DNA of 64,000 nt from JAFDZW01 sp964404255 (GTDB lineage Bacteria; Bacteroidota; Ignavibacteria; Palsa-1295): NCBI GenBank assembly GCA_964404255.1, contig CAYOJJ010000011.1, positions 57,044 to 121,043 on the forward strand, read 5' to 3'. Both the position numbers and the translations under genes were made by a program. Of the stretch, positions 18,109 through 28,300 are shown one piece after another; position 1 is the first letter of the stretch, and each line of letters opens with the position of its first letter. The notes under the pieces were generated by a model. That model did not search any database and was not told the DNA's origin. It saw only the letters and a program-made list of their open reading frames with translations.

Positions 18109-21100
18109 TTAGTTACCGATTACGTACCAGTTTGCAGCACCATCACTGACGAGGGTACGGACACCGTTACCACCGCCGATGATTGCGAGACCAGCAGCGC
18201 CATCGATCTGATCAGCACCGGCCGGAACGATGTTTACGTTACCAGCGCCGCGCGATTTGATGATGAGCGTACGACCGGCAAGAGCGTTAGCAGCCGGAAG
18301 GTTTACGTTACCAGCACCAGCGTTCGTACAGACGACGATGTAGTCGTTAACACCAACGTTGTAAGCGGCACCGAGAGCCTGTACAGTGATGCTCTGGTTA
18401 GCAATCGCAGCCTGAGTGACGAGGCGGCCATTAGCGGTGGTTGCACCGGTGATGGTCGTGTTACCCGTGATAGCTGCACCGCCTGCGCTGACCGTGAGTC
18501 CGCCGTTCGTGATGGTGACACCACCAGTGGTGATGGTCATAGAAGCGAATTGCGGCGAAGAGGTCGTTGCAATGTTCTGCGGAAGCGAGATGGTGATTGC
18601 ACCGGAGTGCGGAGCAAGGTCACCATTTACGAATACTTGATTAGCAGTACCCTGAGCGGTCGTGACCATCGAAACGGTTGACCAGATCGGGGTTGCACCA
18701 GCACCCTGAGAGATCAGGAACTGGCCTGCCGTACCGGCATTGCCATTCATACGGAGCTCGGTACCTGCACCAGTGAGGTTCAGGAAGGTGTTAACGGTCG
18801 TTCCGTTATTGAGCGTCGTACCACCAGTGATGGTTGCGCCGCCAGCGGTGACGTTAAGAGCACCGTTGAGGGTAAGACCGGCAAAGGTCGGGGTCGATAC
18901 TGCAGCAATGTCCTGAGCAGTTCCGATTGTGATCGTACCAGCACCGTTCGTGACGGTGGTCTGGTTAGCAGTCGGGGTGAGCGTACCTGCAACCGGAGCA
19001 CCACCAGTGCTGCCGATGAGGAGCTGACCGTTCGTTAAAGCAGCAGCTTCAACGATAGCGCCGCCAGAGCTGACCATGATACGATTGTTGTTCAACGCAG
19101 TGCTGCTGTTGGTACCACCATTAGCAATCGGAAGTACACCGGTTACTTCGGCAGAAGCAAGGTTAACAGCAGACCAGGTCGGAGCACCGGCACCATTTGA
19201 GTGCAGGGTCTGACCAGCCGTACCAGCAGCAGTGAAGGCATAAGCTGTACCATCACCATAAGCAACGCCGCCTGCCGTCGGAGCAGCCGTACCGTTGGTA
19301 CCGCCATTTGCGATCGGAAGAACGCCTGATACTTCAGTTGCGCTTGCAAGATTTACCGTTGACCAGGTCGGAGCACCGGCACCATTCGAGTGCAGGGTCT
19401 GACCAGTGATACCGGCTGCGGTGAAGGCGTAAGCCGTACCGTCACCGTAAGCAGCGCCGCCTGCCGTCGGAGCAGCCGTACCGTTGGTACCGCCGTTTGC
19501 GATCGGAAGAATACCGGAAACTTCAGAGGTTAATACAACCGGGCTCGAAGAGAGCAAGCCACCAGCGCTCGAATGAACAACACCAAGGCCGAGAGCCGTA
19601 AGGGTCGTAGCACCCGAAGAGGTAAGGCCACCGGTGTTATTGATACCACCAGCAGAAACCGTCAAACCACCGGTCGTTGCAACGAGACCCGTAGCAGCGG
19701 TGATCGTACCAGAACCGGCAACGTTAGCACCGGTTACAGTAAGCGGTGAGTTACAGATAGTCGTAGCACCCGTGAACATGGTGATGGTATTTACAACTGC
19801 ACCACCGCAAGCATTGACGAGACCGAGCGAAGCGGGAGATACCCAAGCCGGGGTAGCACCAGCGCCGTTCGATTTGAAGATGTCGCCATTGTTACCGGCA
19901 GAACCGCTGGCCGTAAGCGGCGAGGTAGCACCGGAAAGCGTAACACCAGCACTGTAGGTCTGGGTAGCGCTCCAGGTGTTTGCATGAGCAAGATCGATAC
20001 CGAGAGCCGAACCGATAGCGTTACCGAGTAAGGTAGCGTCATGGTTGAAGGCGTTCCAGCTCGGAGCCGGACCGGCTGCGGTTACGAAGAAGGTATTAGC
20101 AGCACCAGGACCGACCGAGGTGATCGGGGATACGCCGTTACCGAGAAGAACTGCATTAGCAGTTAAGGTCGAGTTGCCAGTACCACCATTCGGAACCGGC
20201 AGGATACCGGTTACTTCGGTCGTAGAAGCGAGGTTAACGAGCGACCAGGTCGGAGCGCCGGCACCATTCGAGTGCAGGGTCTGACCGGTTACACCGGCTG
20301 CCGTGAAGGCATAAGCCGTGCCCGTACCATAAGCAGCGCCGCCTGCCGTCGGAGCAGCTGTACCGTTGGTACCGCCGTTGGCGATCGGAAGAACACCCGT
20401 TACTTCGGTAGCACCACCAGCGAGGTTGATAGCAGCGCTGACGAGCTGCTTCGTACCGTTGGTCTTTACCGGCTGGTTAGCATTAAGGCCATTGACCGTG
20501 ACGTTGTTCGTTACGGTGAGGTTACCAAGAGCGGTAACGTCAGAGCCCGTTACAGAAAGCGGAGCGTCGCAGATCGTCGTCGGGCTAAGAGCGGTGAACA
20601 TTGCAACACGGTTAACCGTCGGCAATGCGCAGGACTTAACGAGACCGAGAGCAGCGATGCTGTTCCAAGAAGCGCTGTTACCAGCACCGTTCGAGGTCAA
20701 GAGATCGCCGGAAGTACCAGCAGTGCCGTTAGTGACCAGCGGCGAAGTAGCACCGGTGAAGGTGATACCTGCGTTGAAGTTCTGATTAACAGCCCAGTTG
20801 TTGGTATTCGAAAGATTGATAGCGAACGAAGAAGTTGTACCGTTACCGGTCAAGCTTGCATTCGTCGTAAGAGCATTCCAGGACGGTACAGCACCGTTCG
20901 AGGTGAGAACCGTACCGTTACCGCCGATACCGAGCGTATTCATCGGGCTAGCACCGCTGCCATAAAGGAGCGAACCGGCTGCGAGAGCAGCAAGACCCGT
21001 ACCGCCATTACCGACCGGGAGGATACCCGTTACTTCGGTAGCACTTGCAAGATTAACAAGCGACCAGGTCGGAGCGCCAGCACCATTCGAGTGAAGCGTC

Positions 21101-22521
21101 ATGCCCGTCGTACCGGCAGCCGTGAAGGCATAAGCCGTACCCGTACCGTAAGCAACAGCACCCGCCGTCGGAGCAGCCGTACCATTGGTACCGCCATTAG
21201 CGATCGGAAGAATACCGGAGACTTCAGCAGCACTTGCAAGGTTGATCGTCGACCAGGTCGGGACGCCAGCACCATTCGAGTGAAGCGTCATGCCCGTCGT
21301 ACCGACAGCCGTAAAGGCATAAGCCGTACCGTTGCCGTAAGCAACAGCGCCTGCCGTCGGAGCAGCCGTACCGTTGGTACCGCCGTTTGCGATCGGAAGG
21401 ATATTAATAACTTCGGTTGCACCACCGGCGAGGTTAACAGCGCTGCTGGAAAGAACACCAGCACCATTGCTGTGAACGATACCGGTCGAGAACGGAACGA
21501 TCTGTACCGCACCACTCTGGACGGTGAGGCCACCGGCGATGGTTGCACCACCGGCCGTAACAGCGAGGTTACCACCAACGGTAAGAGCACTACCGGCTGT
21601 AGGGGCAGTCTTAATACCTACATTATTACCAGCGGCGCTATTGCCAAGGGTCATAACAGTCGTGTTGTTGGTGACCATATTGACAGCGATATCATTGAGG
21701 GTACCAAACTTGTTGTTACCATCAAGGACGGTGTTACCGGTACGTAACCAGCCAGCGGTTCCGACAACGGTTGTGATGTCGTACTTGGTGAGATCGCCGA
21801 GGTTACCACCGATGATGATACCGTCATTAGCAAGATTAAGAGCCGGAGCTGTTTGGGGTGTACCGCCAACGCTATTGAAGCGGACGTTCGGCACGGCATT
21901 GTTCGGCAGCGTTGCGACAGCACCACCAACATGGAAGAGCTGAGCAGCTGTGAACGGAGCGCCGGTTGCACTAATACCGACGTTACCGGCAGCCGTAATA
22001 CGCATACGCTCGCCGACGCCCGAACCGGCAGCACCGACGTTCGTTGCGAGAACGAGGTCCTGGCCGTTGAGCGTACCAAGGAAACTTTGATTGAGACCGG
22101 TACCACCAGAAACAGGAACGGTGTTACCAGCAAGCGACCAACCGGCAACCGGGGTCCAGGAAGCGCCGCTATACACGTCCAACGCATGCGTGGTCGTGTT
22201 ATAGACGATCAGACCTTCGGTCGGCGTACCACCGCAGATAGCCAACTCTTGTGCAGTTGTCATTCTTGGCGGAAGGAAACCTTTGGTAACCGAAGAGAGA
22301 TCGAGAATCGCGCAATTGCTTGGGAAAGAACCCGAAAGCAAGCCCGTTGCATCGATACCTACGGTACCAGTGCGGTTCGTGATGAAAAGGTGATTTCCAG
22401 AATTGTCGTCCATATCAAGTCTCCCGACACCAAAGGTGCGCAGGGAGCCCTGAGCGAGCAACGTAGTGGATGCTGCTACCAGTAGTAACAGCGAATTAGC
22501 GATGGTAAGTATCCGTCTCAT
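18109..22521 (-). CDS. Giant secreted repeat protein, tail-fibre/adhesin-like
   Basis: A 1470-residue protein with a signal peptide (MRRILTIAN to LLAQG). The head domain (about 60-120: LDLSSVTKGFLPPRM, EGLIVYNTTTHALDVYSG) resembles that of Bacteroidota phage-tail-like and fibre proteins. The body is low-complexity, Gly/Ala/Thr/Asn-rich and repetitive. A unit of about 60 residues around LPIANGGTNGTAAPTAG occurs five times in near-identical form plus three diverged copies, and a second unit around SPLTxxGxAGxxGDxxxSNGAG occurs twice. The C-terminus (LPAANALAGRTLIIKSRGAGNVNI to GANWYVIGN) looks like a capping beta-solenoid domain. It has no T9SS sorting domain and no intramolecular chaperone of the S74 type. 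A surface fibre, adhesin or structural filament is plausible. It stands alone, between its own terminator and a long AT-rich leader. Confidence 0.75.
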   Translation of the reverse strand: MRRILTIANSLLLLVAASTTLLAQGSLRTFGVGRLDMDDNSGNHLFITNRTGTVGIDATGLLSGSFPSNCAILDLSSVTKGFLPPRMTTAQELAICGGTPTEGLIVYNTTTHALDVYSGASWTPVAGWSLAGNTVPVSGGTGLNQSFLGTLNGQDLVLATNVGAAGSGVGERMRITAAGNVGISATGAPFTAAQLFHVGGAVATLPNNAVPNVRFNSVGGTPQTAPALNLANDGIIIGGNLGDLTKYDITTVVGTAGWLRTGNTVLDGNNKFGTLNDIAVNMVTNNTTVMTLGNSAAGNNVGIKTAPTAGSALTVGGNLAVTAGGATIAGGLTVQSGAVQIVPFSTGIVHSNGAGVLSSSAVNLAGGATEVINILPIANGGTNGTAAPTAGAVAYGNGTAYAFTAVGTTGMTLHSNGAGVPTWSTINLASAAEVSGILPIANGGTNGTAAPTAGAVAYGTGTAYAFTAAGTTGMTLHSNGAGAPTWSLVNLASATEVTGILPVGNGGTGLAALAAGSLLYGSGASPMNTLGIGGNGTVLTSNGAVPSWNALTTNASLTGNGTTSSFAINLSNTNNWAVNQNFNAGITFTGATSPLVTNGTAGTSGDLLTSNGAGNSASWNSIAALGLVKSCALPTVNRVAMFTALSPTTICDAPLSVTGSDVTALGNLTVTNNVTVNGLNANQPVKTNGTKQLVSAAINLAGGATEVTGVLPIANGGTNGTAAPTAGGAAYGTGTAYAFTAAGVTGQTLHSNGAGAPTWSLVNLASTTEVTGILPVPNGGTGNSTLTANAVLLGNGVSPITSVGPGAANTFFVTAAGPAPSWNAFNHDATLLGNAIGSALGIDLAHANTWSATQTYSAGVTLSGATSPLTASGSAGNNGDIFKSNGAGATPAWVSPASLGLVNACGGAVVNTITMFTGATTICNSPLTVTGANVAGSGTITAATGLVATTGGLTVSAGGINNTGGLTSSGATTLTALGLGVVHSSAGGLLSSSPVVLTSEVSGILPIANGGTNGTAAPTAGGAAYGDGTAYAFTAAGITGQTLHSNGAGAPTWSTVNLASATEVSGVLPIANGGTNGTAAPTAGGVAYGDGTAYAFTAAGTAGQTLHSNGAGAPTWSAVNLASAEVTGVLPIANGGTNSSTALNNNRIMVSSGGAIVEAAALTNGQLLIGSTGGAPVAGTLTPTANQTTVTNGAGTITIGTAQDIAAVSTPTFAGLTLNGALNVTAGGATITGGTTLNNGTTVNTFLNLTGAGTELRMNGNAGTAGQFLISQGAGATPIWSTVSMVTTAQGTANQVFVNGDLAPHSGAITISLPQNIATTSSPQFASMTITTGGVTITNGGLTVSAGGAAITGNTTITGATTANGRLVTQAAIANQSITVQALGAAYNVGVNDYIVVCTNAGAGNVNLPAANALAGRTLIIKSRGAGNVNIVPAGADQIDGAAGLAIIGGGNGVRTLVSDGAANWYVIGN
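19148..21400 (-). repeat. Five near-identical units of about 180 bases inside the giant gene
   Basis: Direct in-frame repeats coding for the LPIANGGTNGTAAPTAG unit. Copies lie at approximately 19148-19330, 19331-19515, 20215-20400, 21035-21215 and 21216-21400, arranged as a tandem pair, a single copy and a tandem pair. The block around GCAGCCGTACCGTTGGTACC is almost unchanged between copies, so recent duplication or gene conversion is likely, and copy number may vary between strains. Confidence 0.8.
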
Positions 22522-22941
22522 GACTGCCTTCTAATTTGTGTTAAATTAGTTTAATTCAAACTCATAAACTCGCGCCACGGCCATTGATGATCTACAAGCT
22601 ATTACCATACAATACCGCACGAACTCCCATAGTAGGGGAATCCTAAGATGTAAATATACTAAACTTTTTCCTAAAGTGCAAGAAAAAAACTTTCATTTCA
22701 GGGTGTAACAAAATAACGTTTGCAGTTAATATATTGAAATCATGTAAGATACAGATACCAACAAAATGCAATACGCTTTAATTAAATTTCTGTTCTACCC
22801 ATGATTTTGCGGCGGCTACCTTCCGATGGCGCCTTCAAGATCAATACAAAAATACGAAAGTTATAACGTCGGCCCGCCAATCTTAACTTTTTGAATGCCA
22901 AGCCTTTTTTTGCATTGATTTCAAGCAGTTTCACTAAAAAC
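22522..22941. other. Gene-free AT-rich leader region
   Basis: About 420 bases between the repeat-protein start and the kamA terminator. I see no supportable gene. It holds one or two candidate minus-strand promoters (see 22650-22681; a further TATTTTTG -7 box reads on the minus strand from CAAAAATA at 22847-22854) and little else. Confidence 0.5.
22650..22681 (-). promoter_or_regulatory. Candidate promoter of the giant repeat gene
   Basis: On the minus strand: TTG, a 20-base spacer, then TATATTTA, close to the Bacteroidota housekeeping consensus (TTTG, 19-21 bases, TAnnTTTG). The predicted transcript would begin near 22645 and have a leader of about 120 bases. Confidence 0.4.
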
Positions 22942-22970
22942 AGAAGCGCCCCGAATCAGGGCGCTTCTTT
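22942..22970 (-). terminator. Intrinsic terminator of kamA
   Basis: A 10-base perfect stem (AGAAGCGCCC and GGGCGCTTCT, 7-base loop) followed on the minus strand by GTTTTT. It begins 3 bases after the kamA stop codon. Confidence 0.88.
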
Positions 22971-22972
22971 AA

Positions 22973-24100
22973 TTATATAGCTTGTTTTTTCTCGGCAAAA
23001 ACCTTCTTTTTGCGCGGGGCACGGATTGGCTTGCGGCGAGCCGGGGGCGCCGGTTTTTCCTCGACGACATCCGGGTATTTATAGATATCATACTTATAAT
23101 TACGCAGCACCCAGGTATTTTCATCATGGCTGACAACGTAATTCGGCAGGATCGGTATCTTACCGCCGCCGCCGGGGGCATCTATTACATAGTGCGGGAT
23201 AGCAAGGCCGCTCGTCCAGCCGCGGAGCTTATCCATGATCTCCAGACCGACGCGCACCGGAGTACGGAAATGATTAGCGCCTTTAGTAATATCGGCCTGA
23301 TAGATATAGTAGGGGCGAACACGCATAGCGAGCAGCTTTTGCATTAATTCGCGAACGACCATCGGATCGTCATTCACGCCTTTCATCAATACCATCTGAT
23401 TACCCACCGGGCAACCGGCATCGGCGAGCATTTCGCAGGCTTGCTTGGCTTCCGGGGTGCATTCCCACGGATGGTTGAAGTGCGTATTAACATAGATCGG
23501 ATGATACTTCTTGATCATATCGCAGAGCTTCGGCGTCACGCGCTGCGGAAGTACACAGGGGATCTTGGTGCCGAGACGGATGATCTCGACGTGCGGAATC
23601 TCGCGAAGTCCTTTCAGGACTTTCTCGAGCATAAAATCGGTAAGGGTGAGGGGATCGCCACCGGAAAGGATGACGTCGCGAACTTCAGGATGAGCGGCAA
23701 TATAATCGAGCCCTTCCTGAATATACTTCATGGAGATCTTTGAAGAATCACCGACTTTGCGCTTGCGCGTACAGAAGCGGCAATACATCGAGCACTGGCT
23801 CGTTACGAGAAATAATACTCTATCCGGGTAGCGGTGAGTGATCGAAGGAACGGGGCTCATGCCGTCCTCATTCAATGGATCGTCGGGCGCATCAATATCC
23901 GAAAGCTCGACCTCATCCGGTACAGCCTGCAACCAGATCGGGTCGCCTTTATGGCGGATAAGCGATAAATAGTAGGGATTGATGCGGGTCTGGAAGAACT
24001 CATTGAGGTTGTCGGCAACTTCGGCTTTGATGCCGAAGCGTTCTACCAGTTGTTCTTTTGTCTCAACGCTGTCTCGCAACAGCTGCTGCCAATATTCCAT
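22973..24100 (-). CDS. kamA: KamA-family radical SAM aminomutase (lysine 2,3-aminomutase)
   Basis: Radical SAM/PLP enzyme expected to move the alpha-amino group of L-lysine to the beta carbon, giving L-beta-lysine. The iron-sulfur cluster cysteines are C103, C107 and C110 in CSMYCRFC; DVILSGGDPL follows as the SAM-binding GGD motif. PGGGGKIPI carries the expected PLP lysine, K313. The DPLNEDGMSPVPSITHRYPDRVL block is typical of KamA. At 375 residues it lacks part of the C-terminal zinc/oligomerisation extension of clostridial enzymes and ends instead in a basic tail rich in Lys, Arg and Pro. EpmB (elongation factor P modification) is an alternative, but EpmB is shorter and epmA is not here. 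It follows a GNAT acetyltransferase by 112 bases. Confidence 0.85.
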   Translation of the reverse strand: MEYWQQLLRDSVETKEQLVERFGIKAEVADNLNEFFQTRINPYYLSLIRHKGDPIWLQAVPDEVELSDIDAPDDPLNEDGMSPVPSITHRYPDRVLFLVTSQCSMYCRFCTRKRKVGDSSKISMKYIQEGLDYIAAHPEVRDVILSGGDPLTLTDFMLEKVLKGLREIPHVEIIRLGTKIPCVLPQRVTPKLCDMIKKYHPIYVNTHFNHPWECTPEAKQACEMLADAGCPVGNQMVLMKGVNDDPMVVRELMQKLLAMRVRPYYIYQADITKGANHFRTPVRVGLEIMDKLRGWTSGLAIPHYVIDAPGGGGKIPILPNYVVSHDENTWVLRNYKYDIYKYPDVVEEKPAPPARRKPIRAPRKKKVFAEKKQAI

Positions 24101-24212
24101 ATTATCCTTTATAATGTGCCATTGCTTCCGGCTTCCCGGCGAGCACGGCGATGAATCAAGCCTGATATAAAAAGCTTACGCTACAACAGTAGTATAGATT
24201 GAGCTTTGCAGA

Positions 24213-24689
24213 TCAAACCCGATCCAACCGTTTCCCATAGACGATAAGATCGTCGCCCGGTTTATAGTAATCTTTTATATGAGAAAGAATACTATATCCC
24301 TGTTTCTGATAAAATGCCCGCGTCCGATCGTAGGTAGGCTGAGAGCTGGTTTCAGCGATCAGCAGATAGCCGTTACGATCACGGACAAATTGTTCTGCGA
24401 ACCGATCGAGCTCCTGCGATATGCCTTTACCGTAGAAGTCCGGGTGGGAAGCGATCCAGTACATGTCGTATGTCCCTGTAGTGGCAGGGGTCGGGCCGAC
24501 GATCAGAAAGCCTGCTGCTCTGCCATCGGCTTCATAGACATAGACGAAGTAATCGCTTTGGTCAGTTCGTCTCAGATAGATTTCAACGAGCTCATCGGCG
24601 ATCGCTATCTCTTCCTGATTGAAGTTGCCCGTCGCTGTTACGATCTTTTGAATTTCAATCCGATCTTGTTCAACGGCAGGTCGTATCAT
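24213..24689 (-). CDS. GNAT-family N-acetyltransferase
   Basis: Acetyl-CoA-dependent acyltransferase of 158 residues. The core is visible as YDMYWIASHP (beta 4), the acetyl-CoA pyrophosphate loop FYGKGISQELD, ETSSQPTYDRTRAFYQKQGY (beta 5 and the C-terminal helix) and KDYYKPGDDLIVY. The last two blocks are typical of a GNAT subfamily that I recall next to KamA and D-Ala-D-Ala-ligase-like genes in several phyla. In methanogens the partner of lysine 2,3-aminomutase is AblB, a beta-lysine N-acetyltransferase, which is also a GNAT but longer (about 270 residues). An acetyl-beta-lysine solute or a beta-lysine conjugate is therefore possible, but unproven. It shares a promoter with kamA. Confidence 0.8.
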   Translation of the reverse strand: MIRPAVEQDRIEIQKIVTATGNFNQEEIAIADELVEIYLRRTDQSDYFVYVYEADGRAAGFLIVGPTPATTGTYDMYWIASHPDFYGKGISQELDRFAEQFVRDRNGYLLIAETSSQPTYDRTRAFYQKQGYSILSHIKDYYKPGDDLIVYGKRLDRV

Positions 24690-24777
24690 TTCGAAATCAA
24701 CAGTGAATTAGACGAGAGGCGATCGCAAAAGTTTAAAACATTCAGAATTTTTTCTGTGAAATGTTTTTCACTTTCCA

Positions 24778-24809
24778 CAAAAATACGAAAAAGAATTTTA
24801 AAATGCAAA
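24778..24809 (-). promoter_or_regulatory. Bacteroidota-type promoter for the GNAT-kamA operon
   Basis: On the minus strand: TTTG, a 20-base spacer, then TATTTTTG, a full match to the Bacteroidota consensus. The start point would be near 24772, giving a leader of about 80 bases before the GNAT start codon. Confidence 0.65.
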
Positions 24810-24861
24810 TTTAAAAGAGAGAAATTTTAAAATCGGATTCGAAGCGGCGGCAGAAAAAAAA

Positions 24862-25335
24862 TTAGTGCATACATCCGGTATAAATATTTGTATTCTGCAC
24901 TCGAGCCGATGGAAAAAGTTTTTTTACTTCACTAAAAACTATTTTTCGTTTCGGATCCATCGGAAATCCGCTCCAGACGATCACGAGATATTGCTTTGGC
25001 TTCCATTCATCGTATCCGGAGGAATATTCGATGCTCACATACTTCCCATCGTCAAAGCGGCCGCGCGGATAATTCGTCGGATATTCCCAGCCATTCGAAT
25101 CGGCATCGGCTTCGGTGATTGTGAGGCCGGTCTCTTTATTGGGCTGCAAGCCGCGCAGATCGAGCGGATACTGCAGTTTCGATGCCGCTTCCTTCGCCTT
25201 CTTCAGCGCCGGAGCATAAGACCTGCCCGAATAAATGACGATAAACGATTTCCGCTCGATAGGCACATCATTCTGCGCGTAAAGGATGCACGGAAAGATG
25301 GAAAGAAGAAATAAAACAGCTATAACTGGCTTCAT
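24862..25335 (-). CDS. Small secreted protein of unknown function
   Basis: I do not recognise this 157-residue protein. It has a signal peptide (MKPVIAVLFLLSIFPCILYAQ). The mature part starts with SFIVIYSGRSYAPALKKAKEAASKL and has a second similar beta-alpha-beta stretch near YLVIVWSGFPMDPKRKIVFSEVKKLF, a pattern reminiscent of SPOR-type peptidoglycan-binding repeats, although no diagnostic motif is present. It ends in an isolated cysteine (YTGCMH). It lies 50 bases downstream of a large T9SS protein gene on the same strand and about 170 AT-rich bases before the GNAT gene. Probably periplasmic. Confidence 0.6.
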   Translation of the reverse strand: MKPVIAVLFLLSIFPCILYAQNDVPIERKSFIVIYSGRSYAPALKKAKEAASKLQYPLDLRGLQPNKETGLTITEADADSNGWEYPTNYPRGRFDDGKYVSIEYSSGYDEWKPKQYLVIVWSGFPMDPKRKIVFSEVKKLFPSARVQNTNIYTGCMH

Positions 25336-25385
25336 GCTACTGCTTTATAACTTTTTCTGCAGCACAATAGCGCCCGATGATCTAC

Positions 25386-28300
25386 TTACTGCCGCACGAA
25401 GCGCTGCTTGGTCTGTCCGGTTGGCGTTGTGAATTCGATGATATAGCTGCCTTCGGGTAACGGCTTGGTATCGATGGTGAGTTGGTTGGTGCCCGAGAGT
25501 AGTGTTTGAGTATCGTGTTGTACTTCTTTCCCGAGCAGATCGTAAATTCTCATCGTTGCTGTTTCTTTAACAGGGCTCTTGAGTGTGATCGTGATCATCC
25601 CATTTGTCGGATTAGGGCTCAGGCTTTCGATCGTAAGTTTACCCGTGCGTAGGAAATCTTGTAGTATGTGGTCGCCACAAACGTAAATATAAGAGAAGGC
25701 TGTATCGCCGGTGCTTGCTACCGTGGCTACACACTCTTCGAAGCTCGGGTCGGTGTTATTTAAGTGTAGGTTCGTGGCCGTGATCGTGCTTGTTGAGTCT
25801 TTCGTGAGATAGACACGATAGTTGAAGGTGGCCAGGCTCCCATTTGCCGTTTGTTGGATCAAGGGATTCCCCTGAATATGAATGTGATTTCCTGTAATCG
25901 TTACCGTGTTCGGGCTCGTATAATTGAGATATTCGAGCAGATCGCTATTGAGCCCCAGATCGTAGTCGATGCTTTGCACTCCCGGCAACTGGGCGTCGTC
26001 ACTAACCAGATCGAAACTGACTACATCACCATTCTTTCCCTGCGGAATACCGGAAGAGGCCAGATGTACCGAATAATGCTTTGGTAAACTGTACGCTCTC
26101 GAGAGAGTGATCGGTGGAATGGTATTATCCGCATCGGTAGTGAAATTGATTGTATCGCTATTGCTGAGCTTTCCTCCGGCGGTATCAAGCTGGGTAGTGA
26201 CTCTGATGGTTGTACTCTGCCCGGGATAAATAATGATCGGCGTCTGGGTAGTACTGCTAAAGCCACTGCCTTGCAGATCGATCGTATTTATTGTGAGCGT
26301 ATCGCAGCCGCTATTGGTTAGGGTGAAGGTCGTGTCTCTGTTTTCACAGAGGCTGGTCGTGCCGAAATCTAACGTGTTTCTCGACGATGAGAGAATGCGG
26401 GTGCCATCGGTTACCGTTACCGTAAATCGTACGGTATCGTGAGTTACCCCACTGCCATTATCGCTTGTGAAAACAATAAAACCTTGACGTACTCCTTTTT
26501 TAGCAGGATTCAGGTACACCGAGTAATTAATCTGCTGCAACGGACCAAGTTTTAATCCCGTAATACCTGCATCTCCAAAATATTGGGAAAAATCTATATC
26601 TCCAAAGTACTGCGAATTAAAGATTGAGATCGAATCACAACCAGTATTTTTTATAGTGCCACTGGCTGAATCCCGCGAACAAATACTTAGTGACTTAAAA
26701 TCAAAGGCCATCGGACTGGCATTGAATACCCCACCTTCTTTCACTCCCTCGCCATCGAGAATAAAAGTTATCGATTTCTCGATCCCTTGTTGATTGACCT
26801 TAAAGAGTCCGGTCGCATTATAGGTGGTTGTTGCCGAAGGAAAGAATCTAAATCTAAAAGAAGCCGAAGCTCCCGGCGCCAGAGTGATCGGCAGTACTAA
26901 TGGCTGTGGAGATACTAAAGTAAACTCCGGTGGCAACGCTCCCGGCCCGCTGGTGATACGAAGGCTGTCACAGCCCTGATTGGTAATAGTAATGACCGTA
27001 TCGACCGGCTGACCGCAAGTTGAGACCTTACCGAAAGAAAGGAAGGTAGGGGCAGCAGTAAATTGTGGAGCAACCGCTTTTGATGCCCCGCTAAAAAAGA
27101 TCGTCGTATCGACCCACATTGTATCCCCTTCATCGAGATAAAAGGCATGGACACGGACTCCCCCGTTGAATAAACCTACCTGCTTATTCGGGTTAAAACC
27201 TACATCGAGTGAAAAAATACCATTCGGTGAAAGGGTATCGGGGTAGGTATGATTACTGAGAGAAAAACAAGTCGGTGTTTTAGAAGTAAGAGAAGCTCCA
27301 AGCACGTATAGTGGCGAGCAGAACCGATGCTGTAAGCTTACCGAAGAAGCACCACTATCGCAGGCCGGGATATTCGTTAAAGAAAAACCGGTAGTTACCG
27401 GACGTTCGAGTTGTACTTTGGGGATCGGGATATGCTCGCACATCCAGACGCTGCCCGTTGAATCTAATAAGACCAAGGTACTGTCGTTAATGACATCAAA
27501 AGAGAAGAAATCGATCAGGGTTCTTGGGCCACCTATACCTTTCCAAGTTACTCCAAAATCGGTGCTCATAATAACCCCAGCATAGGTAGAGGCATAAACT
27601 AAGCCGTGCTTCCTTGCTTTTACAACTCCGGTTAATCTATCATCTGGAGTTGCCGGTTTATAGTAAGATTGGAAAGTTTTTCCATCATCATGGGTTACAA
27701 ACAGATCGCATTCATGATTATGGGACCAAGGCCATTTCGGATCAATAATCCCCACATCATCATTGTTAGCAATATAGATGACCGTATCATAGCAAGACCG
27801 ATACCCATCAGCACTCCAGGAATTAAGATCCATTTGAGGGGTGAGACGTTTCCACGTATAACCAGAGTCATGTGTTATATAAAAAACATCTGCACCACTA
27901 CAAAAGGCCACCCCTGTGTTATCCCGACCAACGACATAGGGTAAATCCCCTGATTTGCAATATCCCTGCCAAGTCCTTCCTGTATCTCTGGAAATGCTAC
28001 TTGAGCTAATCCAGGCATTGGAAGATAGTAATATAAATGGGCTAGCTAGAATAGATCGTGAAGATGCCCAATTTTTTGCACCATCGGTGGTATAAGAGCA
28101 ATATGATGAACCAATATTAGCTTGAATAACGCCGAATAAACTTGAAGCAAAAATAATATTATTTACAGTAGTTACGCCGGAGAAAATAAATGATTGTTTT
28201 GTCCATGTTCGTGCGGAATCCTCTGACAAATAAATTTCTTCCAATGGACCAGCCATTGGAGAGGCAGCCCAAAGTCTTCCAAATGAATAAAAGATCCCCC

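Noticed and set aside
19148..21400. CRISPR-like regular repeats
   Set aside because: The repeats are about 180 bases, in frame, and encode a protein module; they are not short repeats with unique spacers.
20272..21747. 491-codon open frame on the plus strand opposite the giant repeat gene
   Set aside because: It is the antisense shadow of repetitive, GATC-rich coding DNA. It has no signal, no domain and low-complexity content, and the minus-strand protein is clearly the real one.
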